DNA of 64,000 nt, from the NCBI GenBank assembly GCA_963457665.1, contig OY735224.1, positions 46,507,311 through 46,571,310 of the forward strand, written 5' to 3'. Both the position numbers and the translations under genes were made by a program. The stretch comes from Thysanoteuthis rhombus (taxonomy: Eukaryota; Mollusca; Cephalopoda; Oegopsida; Thysanoteuthidae). Below, piece by piece: positions 31,540-43,120 of this stretch. Below the pieces are notes generated by a model, which had not been told where the DNA came from, ran no database searches, and worked only from the letters and a program-made list of their open reading frames with translations. Position 1 is the first letter of the stretch. Each line of letters opens with the position of its first letter.

Positions 31540-34500
31540 TTAGGACAATTGTGCATCAGCCAAAGAAGGGGCTTTTACTTCACCCTTTCCCTCAACAACC
31601 AGAACTTGACCCTTAAATGTAGCAACACACTTGTTATTCGTCTTCATGTCTGGTTTCACTGTCTCCCAGATCTTCTTTTTCGGGTTCAGCAGGGCTTCCG
31701 GTTTTCCAGGAAACTGGGCACAGGTTACTCGGTCTCCGGGCACGCACCCTGTTGGCGGATCAAGCAGCTCGACTTTCTCTGGGTTGCAAGCACAAACCAA
31801 CATCGCCTCGGACATGACTCCACGGATTTTAGCAGGTTTCAAATTGCAGAGAAAGATGGCCAGTCGGTTCTGGATGGCCTCAACCGGCATATAGTTGACC
31901 AGACCTGAAACAACAGTCCGGATCTTACCATCTGGATCGCCGACATTCACCTCTTCAACATACTGCTTGTCGGCATCAGGGTGTTTTTTGGCAGACACGA
32001 TCAAGCCGACCCTTAGATCGAGTTTTGAAACATCAATACTGACTTCGTTCTCATTGGGATGGGCAGCTTTGTTGGGTTTTTCGACTTTCATTTTTTTCTC
32101 CTTGTTGACTTCCTTCGCAGCCTCCTTCTTGTTTATGGTTGATTTTTCATTATTGTTGCCTAAAAAACAAACATAAAAAACAGTCAAAAATAATAATAAG
32201 GGGTTACAATACTTTATCCAGTAATAGAAAATAAATAAACAAGGCAAACATTAAATTTCTAACTGTGAAATTTCGCCAATTTGGAAAGGACACTTCATAA
32301 GGTTACATTTCATAGTTATTCATTTATATTGTTATTGTTCAAATTTTTTTCAAAAACTTGTAGACAAATAATAAATGATTAAGGATTTCATAATATGTAT
32401 TATGGTGCACATATCTTTCAAAATTTGTCTTATAAAATAAAATTAAATAAAATACAAAAGCTCCATTGATACCAGAACAAATTATCAACTATGACGCGTG
32501 AGAAGTGTCCCTTTCAAAAGAACAAAAATTCACGGTAGGAAATTCAACGTTTGCCAATAATAAAATTGCTTTGACAAGACTACAGATTGAACCCCTATAA
32601 TCCAGCATTCTGTGGTCCTGCAGTTTTTGAATCAGCTGCTATTAGTTTGTGATTTTGCCACCAGGGTGGTTCTGTGAGCAGCGCCAAGGTGTTGAACTCT
32701 GTTTATACTGTAGCTGAGTTTGGTGACACAGTCCTGTTAATTTCATAAATTAAATTACACTTTACCCCTTGAGGATATCAATCAAGAGGTACAGAATATG
32801 ATGCCAGTGCTAAAAGGCATTGGCATAGAACAGGCGCTATGCTTGAAAAGGCGAGTTACAGTAAAAAAAATTGATAAAGGAACTTCTGTAAAGAGTTTGA
32901 GGCCTATGGGATCCAATCATCTACTGTATATTATTTAAAGAAACAAAAGGAGTTAATTATGTCGTCCGGCAATGGCCAGGTCCCAAGTTTGCTGGATTGA
33001 GGAGGTTCAATCTGTCAACATCATCATCAGTCTTTTAATGTCCGTCGTTGGACATACACCTTCCCCACATTTCTCTATCGTGACTGTCGCGAAGCCAGTA
33101 TTTTCTAAATTTGTCGAATTCATCTCTCCATCTTGTATTCTGTCGGCCTCGGTTTTGCATGTGATCTCTGGGGATCCATGTTGTGAGTTGTGATGTCCAT
33201 TGAGTGTCAGCCATCTTGCAACAGGGCCTGCCCATTGCCATTTAAGTTTTCTAATAGATTCTATAATGTCTCAGACCCCCCCCCCCGTTTTCTTCCTGAT
33301 ACATTCTGATCTCTCCATGTAAGGTTGAGCATGATTCTCTCACGTGCGCGCTGCATGCCTCTCAGTTTGCGGGTCTGTCTGTGATGGTACTTGAACAATA
33401 AGTATTAGGAGTGGATTTAAAGGCAAGATTTGACTTCTGCTAGCCATAAAAGCTTCAGTGGCCAAGTGGTTGAAGCAGCTAGCAAGAAGGATGCAAGTCT
33501 ATATCCCACCAAAAGCTTACTCTTTACTTCTTATCAGTACTGTTTACTCACTGTCACAGAAAAATGGTCATTGTGATGAGAACAACTAAAAATTATCTAA
33601 ACGAATTAGGGGCATTGTTAGTCCAAAATGACCACTGAGTCCGAAAAAAAGCATGGTGCCTGGTGGTGTACTCATGCAAATTTTCAAGGTCATAACCCCC
33701 AAAATGTGATCAGGAACTACTACAGAGAGACACAGATGAGCAAAGAGAGAAGAATCTATAGCACACTAGGCTGGTTATTCGGGCAGTTTATGGAGCTACG
33801 GCGATTCAATTCTAGATTACTTTTACATGGAAATATTTTGTTAAGGTAGTTTTTAAAACATCTATAAAAAGCAAAGAACTCTATATAAATTACTTATACA
33901 TGAATTCTTTCATCTCGGATATTTTTGCTCAAAAATTTACTGAATTCGTTTTGATTTTTATTCAATAGCAAAATTTTTGTTTTTCAAATGATTCGATGGG
34001 AATACCTATAAATGAAATCTAAAAAACAAGTTTTGGAAAAAAATGGTATGTGACAGAAAAAAATATTGTTTTCACATTTTTAATTCAGTGCCCAAAATAT
34101 ATGAAAGTCATACGAAATAATCAAGACAATTTTTTAGTACAATTGTATTTCTGTGGTCCTGTTTTCAAAAGGTAGCAAATAAATAACTATTCGGCCAAGA
34201 TCCAAGTCTAATATATGTTTTTATCAGCTCTCTATCTGATACCTTTTCATGGGGGGGAGGGGATTCAGTATTGAAGTGATTGGCACTACTTTGATAGACA
34301 AGTCCCTAGCCAAAACCTTAACTCTTCTGGTGTTGGCGGGTTAGAAATGCATGCATGAATTAGTATCTTACTTGAGTGTGGATTAGAGTTCTTAACCTGA
34401 TGATGAAATAAATTGTCTCATCTTAGAAATTACAGAATCGAATTCACATAGTGAAGCAAAGAAAGCTGCGGGTTTTGTTGTTATGCCTTTTATTTTTTTG

Positions 34501-36420
34501 CTTTTTTTCTGTGTATCAATTTCATTCAATATAATTTTTCAAAGAGTTTTTCCAATGAATGCAGACAATTCATTCTACAGAAATTGATTACTGCAAAGGA
34601 GAGAGATAGAAAGATCTGGAAGGGCTGTTCATATTTGGAGAGAAAAAGGCTAACACTTCACTCTTTGAGAAGATGTACGTACAATAAACAGAGAACGCCA
34701 ATGGAATCTGAGGGAAAATTAAAGAGGCAGCCAATATGAACATGCCGACAATGTACAAGTCAGACTAGTGCGGAGTTCAACCCAATGCGGCTACCATTGG
34801 AATATTCTGTTTACCACCATATCTGGATATTACACCTGAAGAAGGCTGTAGAATCGATCAGCCGAAATGTTGTGTTTATAACAGAAACAACAAGGAGGAG
34901 TTCAATCATTAGAAAAAATTAATATTAATAACCAAGTTCATCATTATCATCAGTCTTTTAACGTCCGTCATTAGACATAGACCTTCCCCAGGATTGGCCA
35001 CACCCCTCTATCATGGGCGTCGCGGAGCCAGTACTTTCTGAACTTGTCTAGCTCATCCCTCCATCTAATATTCTGCCGGCCTCGTTTGCACATGTGACCT
35101 CGGAGGATCCATGTCGTGAGTCGCAATATCCATCAGTAGTCCACCATTCTTGCAACATGGCCAGCTCACTGCCATTTGAGATTTTTAATGGATTCTATGA
35201 TGTCCCTGACCCTTGTCTTTTCCCAGATGTACTGTGCTGTCTGGTGGTCTCTCCATGTGAGGCCCGGCATAATTCTTTCATGTGCACGTTGCATGGTTCT
35301 CAATTTGCAGATCTATGGGCCAGCGTGGCAGGGCATGGCCCATCACTCCCCACAGTTTGCACACTAAAAAATTACACAAGTTACCTAGCGTTAAAAATTA
35401 ATCTACAGATGATTTATTCCAAATCAGGCTTGGCCAACTTGGTCAACGAAAAAAGACCAACTTGACAAATTTGGGGTGGGCCAAATTGATAGAGTGGTGG
35501 ACTGACCTTACCATATAAGAGGGCAGAGTTGGTAACACGAAACCCCTTAAACGTTTTGGTGATTTTTTTACTATTTTTAGTGGGAGGGGGTCGATTAGGG
35601 CTTTTTGGCAGGAGCTTACTCCCTACCCATCCACCCCAGTTTAGGCAAAGGAAAGACCTTTTGGTAAAGAATATTGATACTGTAAAGCAGGGCTGGTCCC
35701 CTGTACCAGCAACACGTGCAGTCGCCCGGGGCTCCGAGTGCTGTGTGGGGAACATTTAGCACGAAATATTAATATCTTAACGATTTGTGGAAGATTGATA
35801 ATATAGATCAAATATAGATAAATAGATGTAAGTAAATGTGTGTGTTCCAAATTGGCCTCATGTAAAGTCAGCCCACAACCAAGTCGGCCTTCCTACTATG
35901 GTACGCCTGCACTTTTCTATGGACTTTTTAGCTCAGTCAAAACCAGAAACGCGCTGTATTTGACACGTAAAGCGCTAAAATAGCAACGTTTAGAGTAGCT
36001 CCCGTCCACCCCCTCAAGATCGTAGGCCAATACTAGGCCGCCTCATACATACATACACAGACAATTACATACTTTCTGGTCTAGCACCTGACCCCTGACC
36101 CCAAAATAATGAAAACAATTTCTTCATAGTATACCTTTGATATTGTCACCAGAAGCCTTTGTTTGATCAATACTTCTTTTGGTCGGTATAGGGATCTGGC
36201 GAACTCCATTGCTAATCTCTGCAAGCATCAATTGTTTCTTGAAATCTTCGACTTCTTCCCTGAGAACTTCATTTTCTTTTGAGAGACGATTTTGTTCCCC
36301 CTTCAACAAATTCAACATCGCTGTCCTCTTGACGGCTTCGAGTTGGGCTTTTACCTTCACCAGAAGTTCTTCGGCCATTACGGCCCTCTTAGTCAAATGA
36401 ATAATACTCGACGATGCCAT
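31540..36420 (-). CDS. AIMP1: AIMP1 (p43), multisynthetase-complex scaffold; two coding exons, join 36420-36135 and 32159-31540
   Basis: The joined frame is 301 residues; human AIMP1 has 312. Exon 1 (36420-36135) encodes an N-terminal leucine-rich coiled coil ending NGVRQIPIP, a hallmark of p43. Exon 2 (32159-31540) encodes a Lys-rich linker and from about residue 136 the EMAP II/OB-fold domain: SKLDLRVGLIVSAKKHPDAD, YVEEV, VVSGLVNYMP, LCNLKPAKIRGVMSEAML, PGDRV, LNPKKKIWE. The donor is AAAG|GTATAC at 36134-36133 and the acceptor tttttttag|GC at 32161-32160. Both are phase 1 and restore a Gly codon. The domain is also found in TyrRS, but the N-terminal exon excludes that. AIMP1 binds tRNA and ArgRS/GlnRS in the cytosolic synthetase complex and can be released as the cytokine EMAP II in vertebrates. 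It looks intact. The 3.97-kb intron is filled with RTE, R1 and X sequence. Confidence 0.93.
33015..33390 (-). mobile_element. RTE LINE 3' fragment in AIMP1 intron
   Basis: The minus strand encodes a decayed RDHMQNRGRQNTRWRDEFDKF / KYWLRDSHDREMW block and ends at catcatcatcagtc. It is more diverged than the 34.9-kb copy. Confidence 0.75.
33640..33815 (-). repeat. repeat R1 copy in AIMP1 intron
   Basis: Reverse complement of the R1 left half: it contains agaagaatctatag, ggtgtactcatgcaaatttt and the end ggagctacggcgattcaa. From 33820 to 34770 I recognise nothing. Confidence 0.6.
34775..34915 (+). mobile_element. diverged SINE-A-like sequence
   Basis: cctgaagaaggctgtagaat, cagccgaaatgttgtg and aacaacaaggagga follow the order of the SINE-A core (cctgatgaaggc, gccgaaacgttgt, aacaacaaagatgagga). 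It is much older than the other copies or belongs to a sister family. Confidence 0.45.
34940..35314 (-). mobile_element. RTE LINE 3' part joined to segment X
   Basis: Nearly identical to 26048-26420 (catcatcagtctttta... through ctgtgctgtctggtggtctc). LINE homology stops at agatct (35309-35314), where X begins. The same junction occurs at 18112/18113. Confidence 0.8.
35315..35562 (-). repeat. segment X, copy 2
   Basis: Its reverse complement is about 97% identical to 17868-18112 by eye (roughly six differences). The far end, after ccaaaacgtttaagg, runs into DNA unrelated to the RTE element, unlike copy 1. Confidence 0.75.
35683..36110. other. AIMP1 intron remainder: short hAT-like repeat trace, otherwise nothing
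   Basis: gcagggctggtcccctgta near 35687 and cagtcgcccggggctccgag near 35719 recur in altered form near 37470, 37850 and 45460-45530. This suggests remnants of one family with CAGGGC-type ends. No complete element could be delimited. Confidence 0.35.
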
Positions 36421-38160
36421 TATGGATTAGAGGAAAAAATCAGAGCCAAAAAATTCGTGGAAAAAGAAGATGAGACTAAATTTGTTTCTAAGAAATTCGT
36501 ATTACATCAGCCGGGAAGGGACTGAATGTAAACTCCGGATACGTAAGATCGTATTGATTTTAAATCATTTAGAGTTACTTCCCTTAGATGTCCTGTTGAG
36601 TAAATTACAGCGTTGCTACTTCGAATATTTCACATTTACATCCAGATCTAGATATTTTTTGATGGGTTTAGATGTTAAAAAAAAATTGTGTTCAGATATT
36701 CCACATCCAGAGAGATATTTTTCTGAATGAGACTCGGATATTTTAAAAACTTGTTTGATATTTTTAGATATCGGTAAAATCTTGATATTCGTCTAAAATT
36801 TTTAGATATTCATCTGAAAATATATAAAGATTTATGGTAATTATATAGAAATATGTTAGGATTTTGAATATTCATCTAAAAATATCCATAAGTTTTGAAT
36901 ATTCATCTAAAAATATCTTGTAAGTTTAGATCTGAACCAAAAATCCAAAGTAGCAAAATTTATTCAACTCGTACAAATTAGAATTTTTTTAATGGGTTTT
37001 TGATGTGAGTCAGACCCTTCCTTAAAATTTTAATTTATTTTAGTTTGAGATATTGAGACTTATTGGTCACAGATTTTGGATTACACTTCATTTTTATCAT
37101 TTACAACGGAAAAAAGTCTCAACGTGTAAGATAATTTTTGGATGTCTTTTTAGATATTTCTCGGAAAGAAAATCAAATATTTTCAGATATCTTTTTAGAT
37201 ATCTTCTGACTCAATTCTGGATATAAAAATCTCCAATAGATTAAATAGTTCAGTAGTGTGGTATGGATTATTCACTTCACGACGAAGACAGAATGTGACA
37301 CTATTTCAAATAAGGCTAGCAATTTTTTTGGCATGTTTTTGACCACTTTTAGTGTCTTTTTGGTATGTTTTGGCCATTTTGACCATATTTTGGCAATTTT
37401 CTTTAAATTTAGCATCCTTTGGCAGTTTGATTAGCGCAAAAATATTTTTTGAGTTGGAAACACTTATCCTGGTGACATGTACAGTTGCCCAGGGCCCCAA
37501 GTGCTGGGGGCACCGGCCATGTGTTTAAGATAGTAATGCTTTCCAAAAATAAGTAAGAAAATAAGTTACCAAAACAGAGTAGAAACAAAAAAATCTCCTG
37601 AAGTCAGATTTTTCAAGAATATCTGACAGCTTTTTATATTGGTAAAAGTAAGAGAAAGGCAAAGGAAATTCTTATTAGCAACAACAAGCTCAGACTGGCT
37701 CAGCTAGTTTGGAGAAATAGTGATCACAATAGCCAGGACCTTGGGGGGGAAGGTTAGTAGGATTAGGAGAGGTCATATCTATAAAGTAAATAAATATATA
37801 GATATGATCATAATATACCTTAAAGGGTGCCCAAGTAAAGCTTGCTCAGGGCTCCAAGAACTCTAGGGCCAGTCCTACATTAAAACACAATGTCCCTCGG
37901 GTGATCATGCGGGCAAGAACAAAAATGGCCCAGTCACAAAAATCTCAGCAAGACCCACGACCCTACCTCTTTTAGTGCAATAGGGAGATGATGCCCCAGG
38001 GCAAGTGTTTCCCCGGGGCTGGGCATACATTACTTTTCTGGGGCCAAAGGATAAATCATGGTCCAGGTAAATAGTCTGGCACAATGCTAAAAATATAGGG
38101 CACTTGGTGAGGATATTCCTTACCTAACTACATAATACTGTAATATTACTTACTTAAGAA
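36421..38160. other. intergenic: TAGATATTT-rich degenerate repeat, remnants, no gene
   Basis: Between 36600 and 37230 words such as 'tattcatctaaaaatat' and tttagatatt recur irregularly, a degenerate short tandem repeat. 37450-37880 holds two traces of the CAGGGC-ended family. No coding signal. The promoter of AIMP1 should lie near 36421-36700 but no core element stands out. Confidence 0.45.
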
Positions 38161-38164
38161 TTGA

Positions 38165-38518
38165 ATCACTGTAGCCCGACCAACTAGCCAAGTGGGTTAT
38201 AGATTCTTCTCTCTTGGCTGATGTATATGTGTGTTTCTCTGGGCACTTCTGGTCACATTTTGGGGGCTTACAACCTTGGAAATTTGCATGCATACACCAC
38301 TAGGCACCATTTAAAAGCCCCTGTTTTGCATTTTCGAAAAAGTGCTTTTTGGAATCTCTATAGTCATTTTTGGACCAACAATGCCCAAATCTTGTTCTAT
38401 TGTTTTTGGATAATTTTAGATAGAAGATCTATTTATTTCAGATAATTTTAGATAATCTCTTAGATTATTAATTTTGGTTCACGGACAGGCTACGGTGATT
38501 CATTTCAGTGAGGTACAG
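38165..38518 (+). repeat. repeat R1, full-length copy with inverted ends
   Basis: It starts TGAATCACTGTAGCCC and ends GGCTACGGTGATTCA, a 15-bp inverted end pair with one mismatch. The interior is noncoding: agattcttctctcttgg, acaccactaggcacca, ttggaccaacaatgccc and repeated agataatttta. It resembles a MITE; no target duplication was clear. Confidence 0.65.
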
Positions 38519-38669
38519 ATATCATCATCATCATTATTTTTTCTTCTATGCCATCAAATATGGAAGATTCCTAATCATGAAATCAAAGAAAAGAGCAAAT
38601 GGCATTTTATGTATAGCCAGACACTTTGTTGATAGTGTAGATCTGAGATCTTTGTATGATGTTTTCTTC

Positions 38670-39005
38670 TCATCTCATCAGTCTCTCAATGTCCGTCGTT
38701 GGGCATAGACTTTCCCCAGGATTCACCACACTTCTATATCATGGGCGTCGTTGAGCCAGTAGTTTCTTAATTTGTCTAGCTCATCTCTCCATCTAATATT
38801 CTGCCGGCCTCAGTTACGCATGTGATCTCAGGGGATCCATGTCGTGGTTCGCGATCTCCATCGGTTGTCTGCCATTCTTGCAACATGGCCAACCCACAGC
38901 CATTTGAGATTTTTGATGGATTCGATGATGTCCCTGACTCTTGTCTTTTCCTGGATGTACTGTGCTGTCTTGTGGTCTCTCCATATGAGGCCCAGCATAA
39001 TGACA
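38670..39005 (-). mobile_element. RTE LINE 3' fragment
   Basis: From catcagtctctcaatgtccg to atgaggcccagcataatg, encoding DHKxxx...RWRDELDKLRNYW-type C-terminal sequence with disruptions. Confidence 0.75.
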
Positions 39006-39389
39006 CATTAAATAAGTACCAGAGGCTCCATTTTGGGATGCCTCTACGTTCCATCTTGCATAACAAATTGATATGGATTAAATTCGATGACCAAAAAATA
39101 TACTTCTGATTGGAATAATTTTACAAAAAACTTCAATCGATCTTCTTAAGCCATCACAATTTAAACTTGAATCTAATATCAAATCAAATTTCATTCAATC
39201 CTATATTTAAATCTAAATTCAAATATACGTCTGTATATTTTATGATTTTTTTCAAATATATCCTTCATTGACATACTTTTCCCTACTCTTTCATAACCAC
39301 TTCCTTCTCCCACAATGTGACTTTGAAGAAAATCCTGTCAAGCACCTCTTGATTAAAGGAAAAAATGCAAAACTATGGGTAACTCATTA

Positions 39390-39680
39390 TCACACTCAAT
39401 AATTAGACAATCATAGCGTCAAAATATGTGGTCATGTAGAATAAATATGGTCACTTCTATTTTTGACATCAGTGTCATTTTCCACTGGAAAACATTCAAA
39501 ATAGAGTAAAAGAAATATCTAGAAACATCTAGATTCTGGAGAATCCAGATGTTATTAAAAAAATCTCATCTAAACCAGGCCCCAGAAGTTCAAAAATATC
39601 TTTTTCTAAGAAAAAATAACATTTTTATATGGGGTTTAGTAGAATACTGAGGCCAGTTTTCAAGTCTGTAAACAAAAGAG
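39390..39680 (+). repeat. repeat R4 copy
   Basis: Shares 'gaataaatatggtca', gacatcagtgtcattttcc, ctagattctggagaat and aagtctgtaaaca with 57545-57930 and 58545-58950. R5 follows at once. Confidence 0.6.
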
Positions 39681-39689
39681 AATGGCTTA

Positions 39690-40118
39690 AGTATTTATTT
39701 AATCACTGTCCCACTACAGCAATATTTGACACAAGGTCGGGCTTAACGTGGGAAGAAATGGGAGCAACCCTTCCAAAAATGGCTCCAGCCAACGCAGCTA
39801 CAGTTGCCAAGCGCTCTGTCGAAGCTAGACAACCTCCGCCACGAAAGCGTCCATCAGGGGACCTGCTCCGGGATAACGGATCCCCCGCAGCTGGGCCAAG
39901 TAATAATAGGAGAGCCCAAGGACAAGTCCAAAGGCCTCCAATGTGCATATCAAAGTGCAGCCTCAGTAAATCCTCATTGGCTTGCCCCGGCACACTCGGT
40001 CTTTGATGTCAACCCACACACAATCTCCGGCCCATTCGATGGGCAAGTGTCAGTACCGACTCCTCGGTCTATGCCATGGAACAGATACTACACTTTGATC
40101 CTGAAAGAAAGACCAGAA
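39690..40118 (+). repeat. repeat R5, uninterrupted copy
   Basis: GC-rich block with two overlapping open frames (39629-40006 and 39804-40190), rich in Pro, Ala and Arg. The 29.1-29.5 kb copy aligns but does not keep either frame, so I treat it as a noncoding repeat. It ends atgccatggaacagatacta. Confidence 0.5.
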
Positions 40119-40539
40119 ATTTTTGAGGGGCAGCCAGTAACAATCACATTTAAAGCAGTAATTTGTGAGATTAGGTTGCTAAGTTACTAACGAAGCCATT
40201 TTCGTTCTCTTGCTGTGTTGCATAAATATCACAAAAAGGTAGATGACATATTTGTTCTTTTAAAGCATGTTACTAAGACAAGTTTGATTTTTTTGGATAA
40301 AACTTCTCAAAAAAATGGCTAAGAATGTTATAGATTCATTGAAATTTGAAAATAACTATATACTGAAACTCCAGAACAAATAATTGATAAGAACTATACT
40401 TTCACTTTTAGCAAATTTGTAGTGAATTTGCTGAAAAGTTTTCAACAAATTACTCCATAAATCTTCTCAAAGCAAAAGTTTCGATAAAAATTTGTTCTAT
40501 CAATCTCGAGCGGAGAAAAAAATTATGAAAAAATACTTT

Positions 40540-41114
40540 TTTGACTGACCTCCAAAAATGGTCAAAATCGGCAAAAATTCTCTCCACTTCCTGCTAACTT
40601 TATGGCTAAAAAAATCAAATATATATGTCTCAAGTTGGCAATAAAATTAAATTAAATCTGTTAATTATTTTTTTTGGTGTGCCAAGTTTTTATCTGTTAA
40701 AAATTGAAAAATCGGCTATATCTAGCCGGGAATGGCTGATTTGGTATCTCTGTATAAATGTCACCAAAGATGTAGACAATATAATTGATTGTTTAAATTT
40801 AGATTAATATAGCATGAAGTGAAGGACAAAATCAGTTGATAGAACTTTTGAGATATTTTTGGTTTGATAGGTTTCAAATATGAACTAAAAAATGGCTAAA
40901 ATTGGCTTGATTTTTCATTTCCTGGTAACTTTATAGCCAAAAATGTTAAGAAAAAGGTAGCATAAGACTGTCTTGAAAATGGCTAAAATTGGCTTGATTT
41001 TTCATTTCCTGGTAACTTCATAGTTAAAAATGTTTGAAGTAAGGTAGCATAAGATTGACTTCAAAAATGGCTAAAATTGGCTAGAATTCACATTTGTAGC
41101 TAATTTCATGGCTA
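40540..41114. repeat. degenerate tandem repeat, about 85-90 bp unit
   Basis: Units contain 'aaatggctaaaattggct', ttcatttcctggtaact and atagccaaaaatgtt; clear units start near 40888, 40975 and 41060. Similar but more decayed units occur at 40310-40620 and 45585-46090. Confidence 0.7.
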
Positions 41115-41562
41115 AAAATAGTATACAACCAATGCATTCTCCCGATAGTCACTTATGGAGCTGAAACGTGGAACTTAACCAAGAGACAGACCAACAAACT
41201 GAGAAGTATGTAACGTGTGCATGAGAGAATCATGCTCAACCTTACATGGAGAGATCACAAAACAGCACAGTATATAAGGAAGAAAACAGGTGTCCATGAC
41301 ATCATAGAAACCATTAAAAAACTCAAATGGCAATGGGCAGGCCATGTTGCTAGAATGAAAGACCACTGATGGACATCACGTCTCACAACATGGATCCCCA
41401 GAGATCATATGTGAAACTGAGGCCGACAGAACACAAGATGGAGAGATGAACTGGACAGATTCAGGAAATACTGGCTCCGCGACACCCATGATAGAGAATT
41501 GTGGCGAATCCTGAGGAAGGTCCATGTCCAACAACTGACGTTAAAAAACTGATGATGATGAT
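41115..41562 (+). mobile_element. RTE LINE 3' part inserted in the tandem array
   Basis: It starts at gtatacaaccaatgcattct, encodes TYGAETWNLTKRQ and the rest of the C-terminus with a few stops, and ends aactgatgatgatgatgat. The array resumes about 20 bp later, so this LINE inserted into a pre-existing array. Confidence 0.8.
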
Positions 41563-41579
41563 GATAAGCCAGGGTTCAA

Positions 41580-41725
41580 GAATGGCTCAAATTGGCTGGA
41601 TTATTCATTTCCTGGTAACTTCATAGTCAAAAATGTTTAAAATATAAGACTTGCTTTAAAATGACTAAATTTGGCTCATTTCCAATTTCCAGATAACTGC
41701 ATATTTAGAAACATTATATGTATAC
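41580..41725. repeat. tandem repeat, continuation after the RTE insertion
   Basis: Two more units (aagaatggctcaaattggct, then aaatgactaaatttggctca). The DNA from 41726 to 42880 has no gene; a weak tRNA-like pair gtgtaatggttataggt / gagttcaagttttggc is seen near 42545-42602. Confidence 0.6.
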
Positions 41726-42884
41726 ATATCAAAGATTATATCAAAACAATATAAAATACCAATGAAGATCAACAAGGAAAGTCATAGGTAAAAGATTTAA
41801 AATATCCAAGAGATGATATCAGATAATGTGATAATATTGCGTGGTCCCCAAAACAACAATAAACATCATATATTTGGAAAATATGATTTGAAACCGACCT
41901 GAAGAGACTGTCAACTGCAAAACGCTTAATTGAGAATAAAAAGTAAATCAAAATAATTTAGTTTCTCCCATATTGTCAAACCATCAAATCATACATTGTC
42001 AGAAATGTAATTCCCCTTAAAAAAAAATTTGCATATATATAAATATATGTTTGTATATGTTCCAAAAACTCATAAAGTTGGAAAGAACCAACCAAAGATT
42101 ACAACAAAATAAAGGTAAAAACAAATTAATGGCTTTTATTTTTCTATTGAGTTAGGAGCAGATATATGTATACATATATATATCATAATTTTCTTTCATT
42201 TAAGAGCACTCAATGTAATTATGATGAGAGATCATATTAAAGGAATTAACAGTTTATCAACTCATTACAGTGTAATTTTACTTTGTTTACAATCTAACGC
42301 TCATTTGAAAATCTCAACAAAGTGAAGCAGAGTAAATTCACACTCTTATGAGTCAATAAACTCTTTATACTAATATTATCACTCTACATAATTGTGTTGA
42401 GCACTCTAAAATAAAAAAAAATTACAAAATATTTCTCTATACATATACATATATGTCAAAACCTGTGATTACCAATTTTTGTACTGGTAGATATATAGGT
42501 AAATGATTGATGGGTAGATATTTATTCATACATTTGTAGAGTGGTGTAATGGTTATAGGTATCTAAAATGGAAAAGGCAAATAGAGTTCAAGTTTTGGCT
42601 GAAGTTTCTTACATTCACTTGGTAGTTATTGATGTTTATAACTGAGTATCGATGGACATTTCAAAAGTTAAGGAGACAATGGAGATACAGAATGCAGAAC
42701 GAATATTTTTAGTTGGAAAATAAAACAAGATTAAAATTTACATATTGTCGTGCTCCCATAATTTGAAATACTGGTCAATTTACATAAATAAAAAGAATGG
42801 AAAAAATATATGAAAATAAGAAGCACTTTTTTTGCAGAGAAAAAAAAATGTTTTCTGATGGTGCCTTCTTCAAGGTCTTGCCCC

Positions 42885-43033
42885 CCCCCCAATGTGACCA
42901 AGAGTGGCCAGAGACACATAAACACACACATAAACATAGAAATAGACGAGTAAAGAGAGAAGAACCTGTAGCCCATTTGGCTGGCTGGTTGGCTGGTCAG
43001 GTTGGTCATTGTGGGTCTACAGTGATTTGAGAG
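42885..43033 (-). repeat. repeat R1, left-end copy
   Basis: The reverse complement begins caaatcactgtagaccc and continues through accagccaaccagccaaat and aggttcttctctcttt to gtttatgtgtctctggccac. Only the first 150 bp of the family are present. Confidence 0.6.
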
Positions 43034-43085
43034 ACAACTTCAGGGGGTTCTTACCAAGGGGCACTAGTTAGCAAGCTAGTTTCAC

Positions 43086-43086
<1 letters not shown>

Positions 43087-43119
<33 letters not shown>

Positions 43120-43120
43120 T
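43087..43120. repeat. (TCA)n microsatellite
   Basis: About eleven TCA units. 43130-44400 is AT-rich DNA with scattered ttggccatt-like words and no recognised gene. Confidence 0.9.

Noticed and set aside
33445-33560. tRNA-like sequence cagtggccaagtggttgaag
   Set aside because: The first half resembles a Ser/Leu tRNA A box but there is no convincing B box or cloverleaf.
39629-40190. novel protein gene from the overlapping 125- and 128-residue frames
   Set aside because: The block is repeated at 29.1-29.5 kb without keeping either frame, and no domain was recognised.
42541-42610. tRNA-like A/B box pair
   Set aside because: gtgtaatggttataggt and gagttcaagttttggc are suggestive, but no acceptor stem pairing and no second copy; noted only as a trace.
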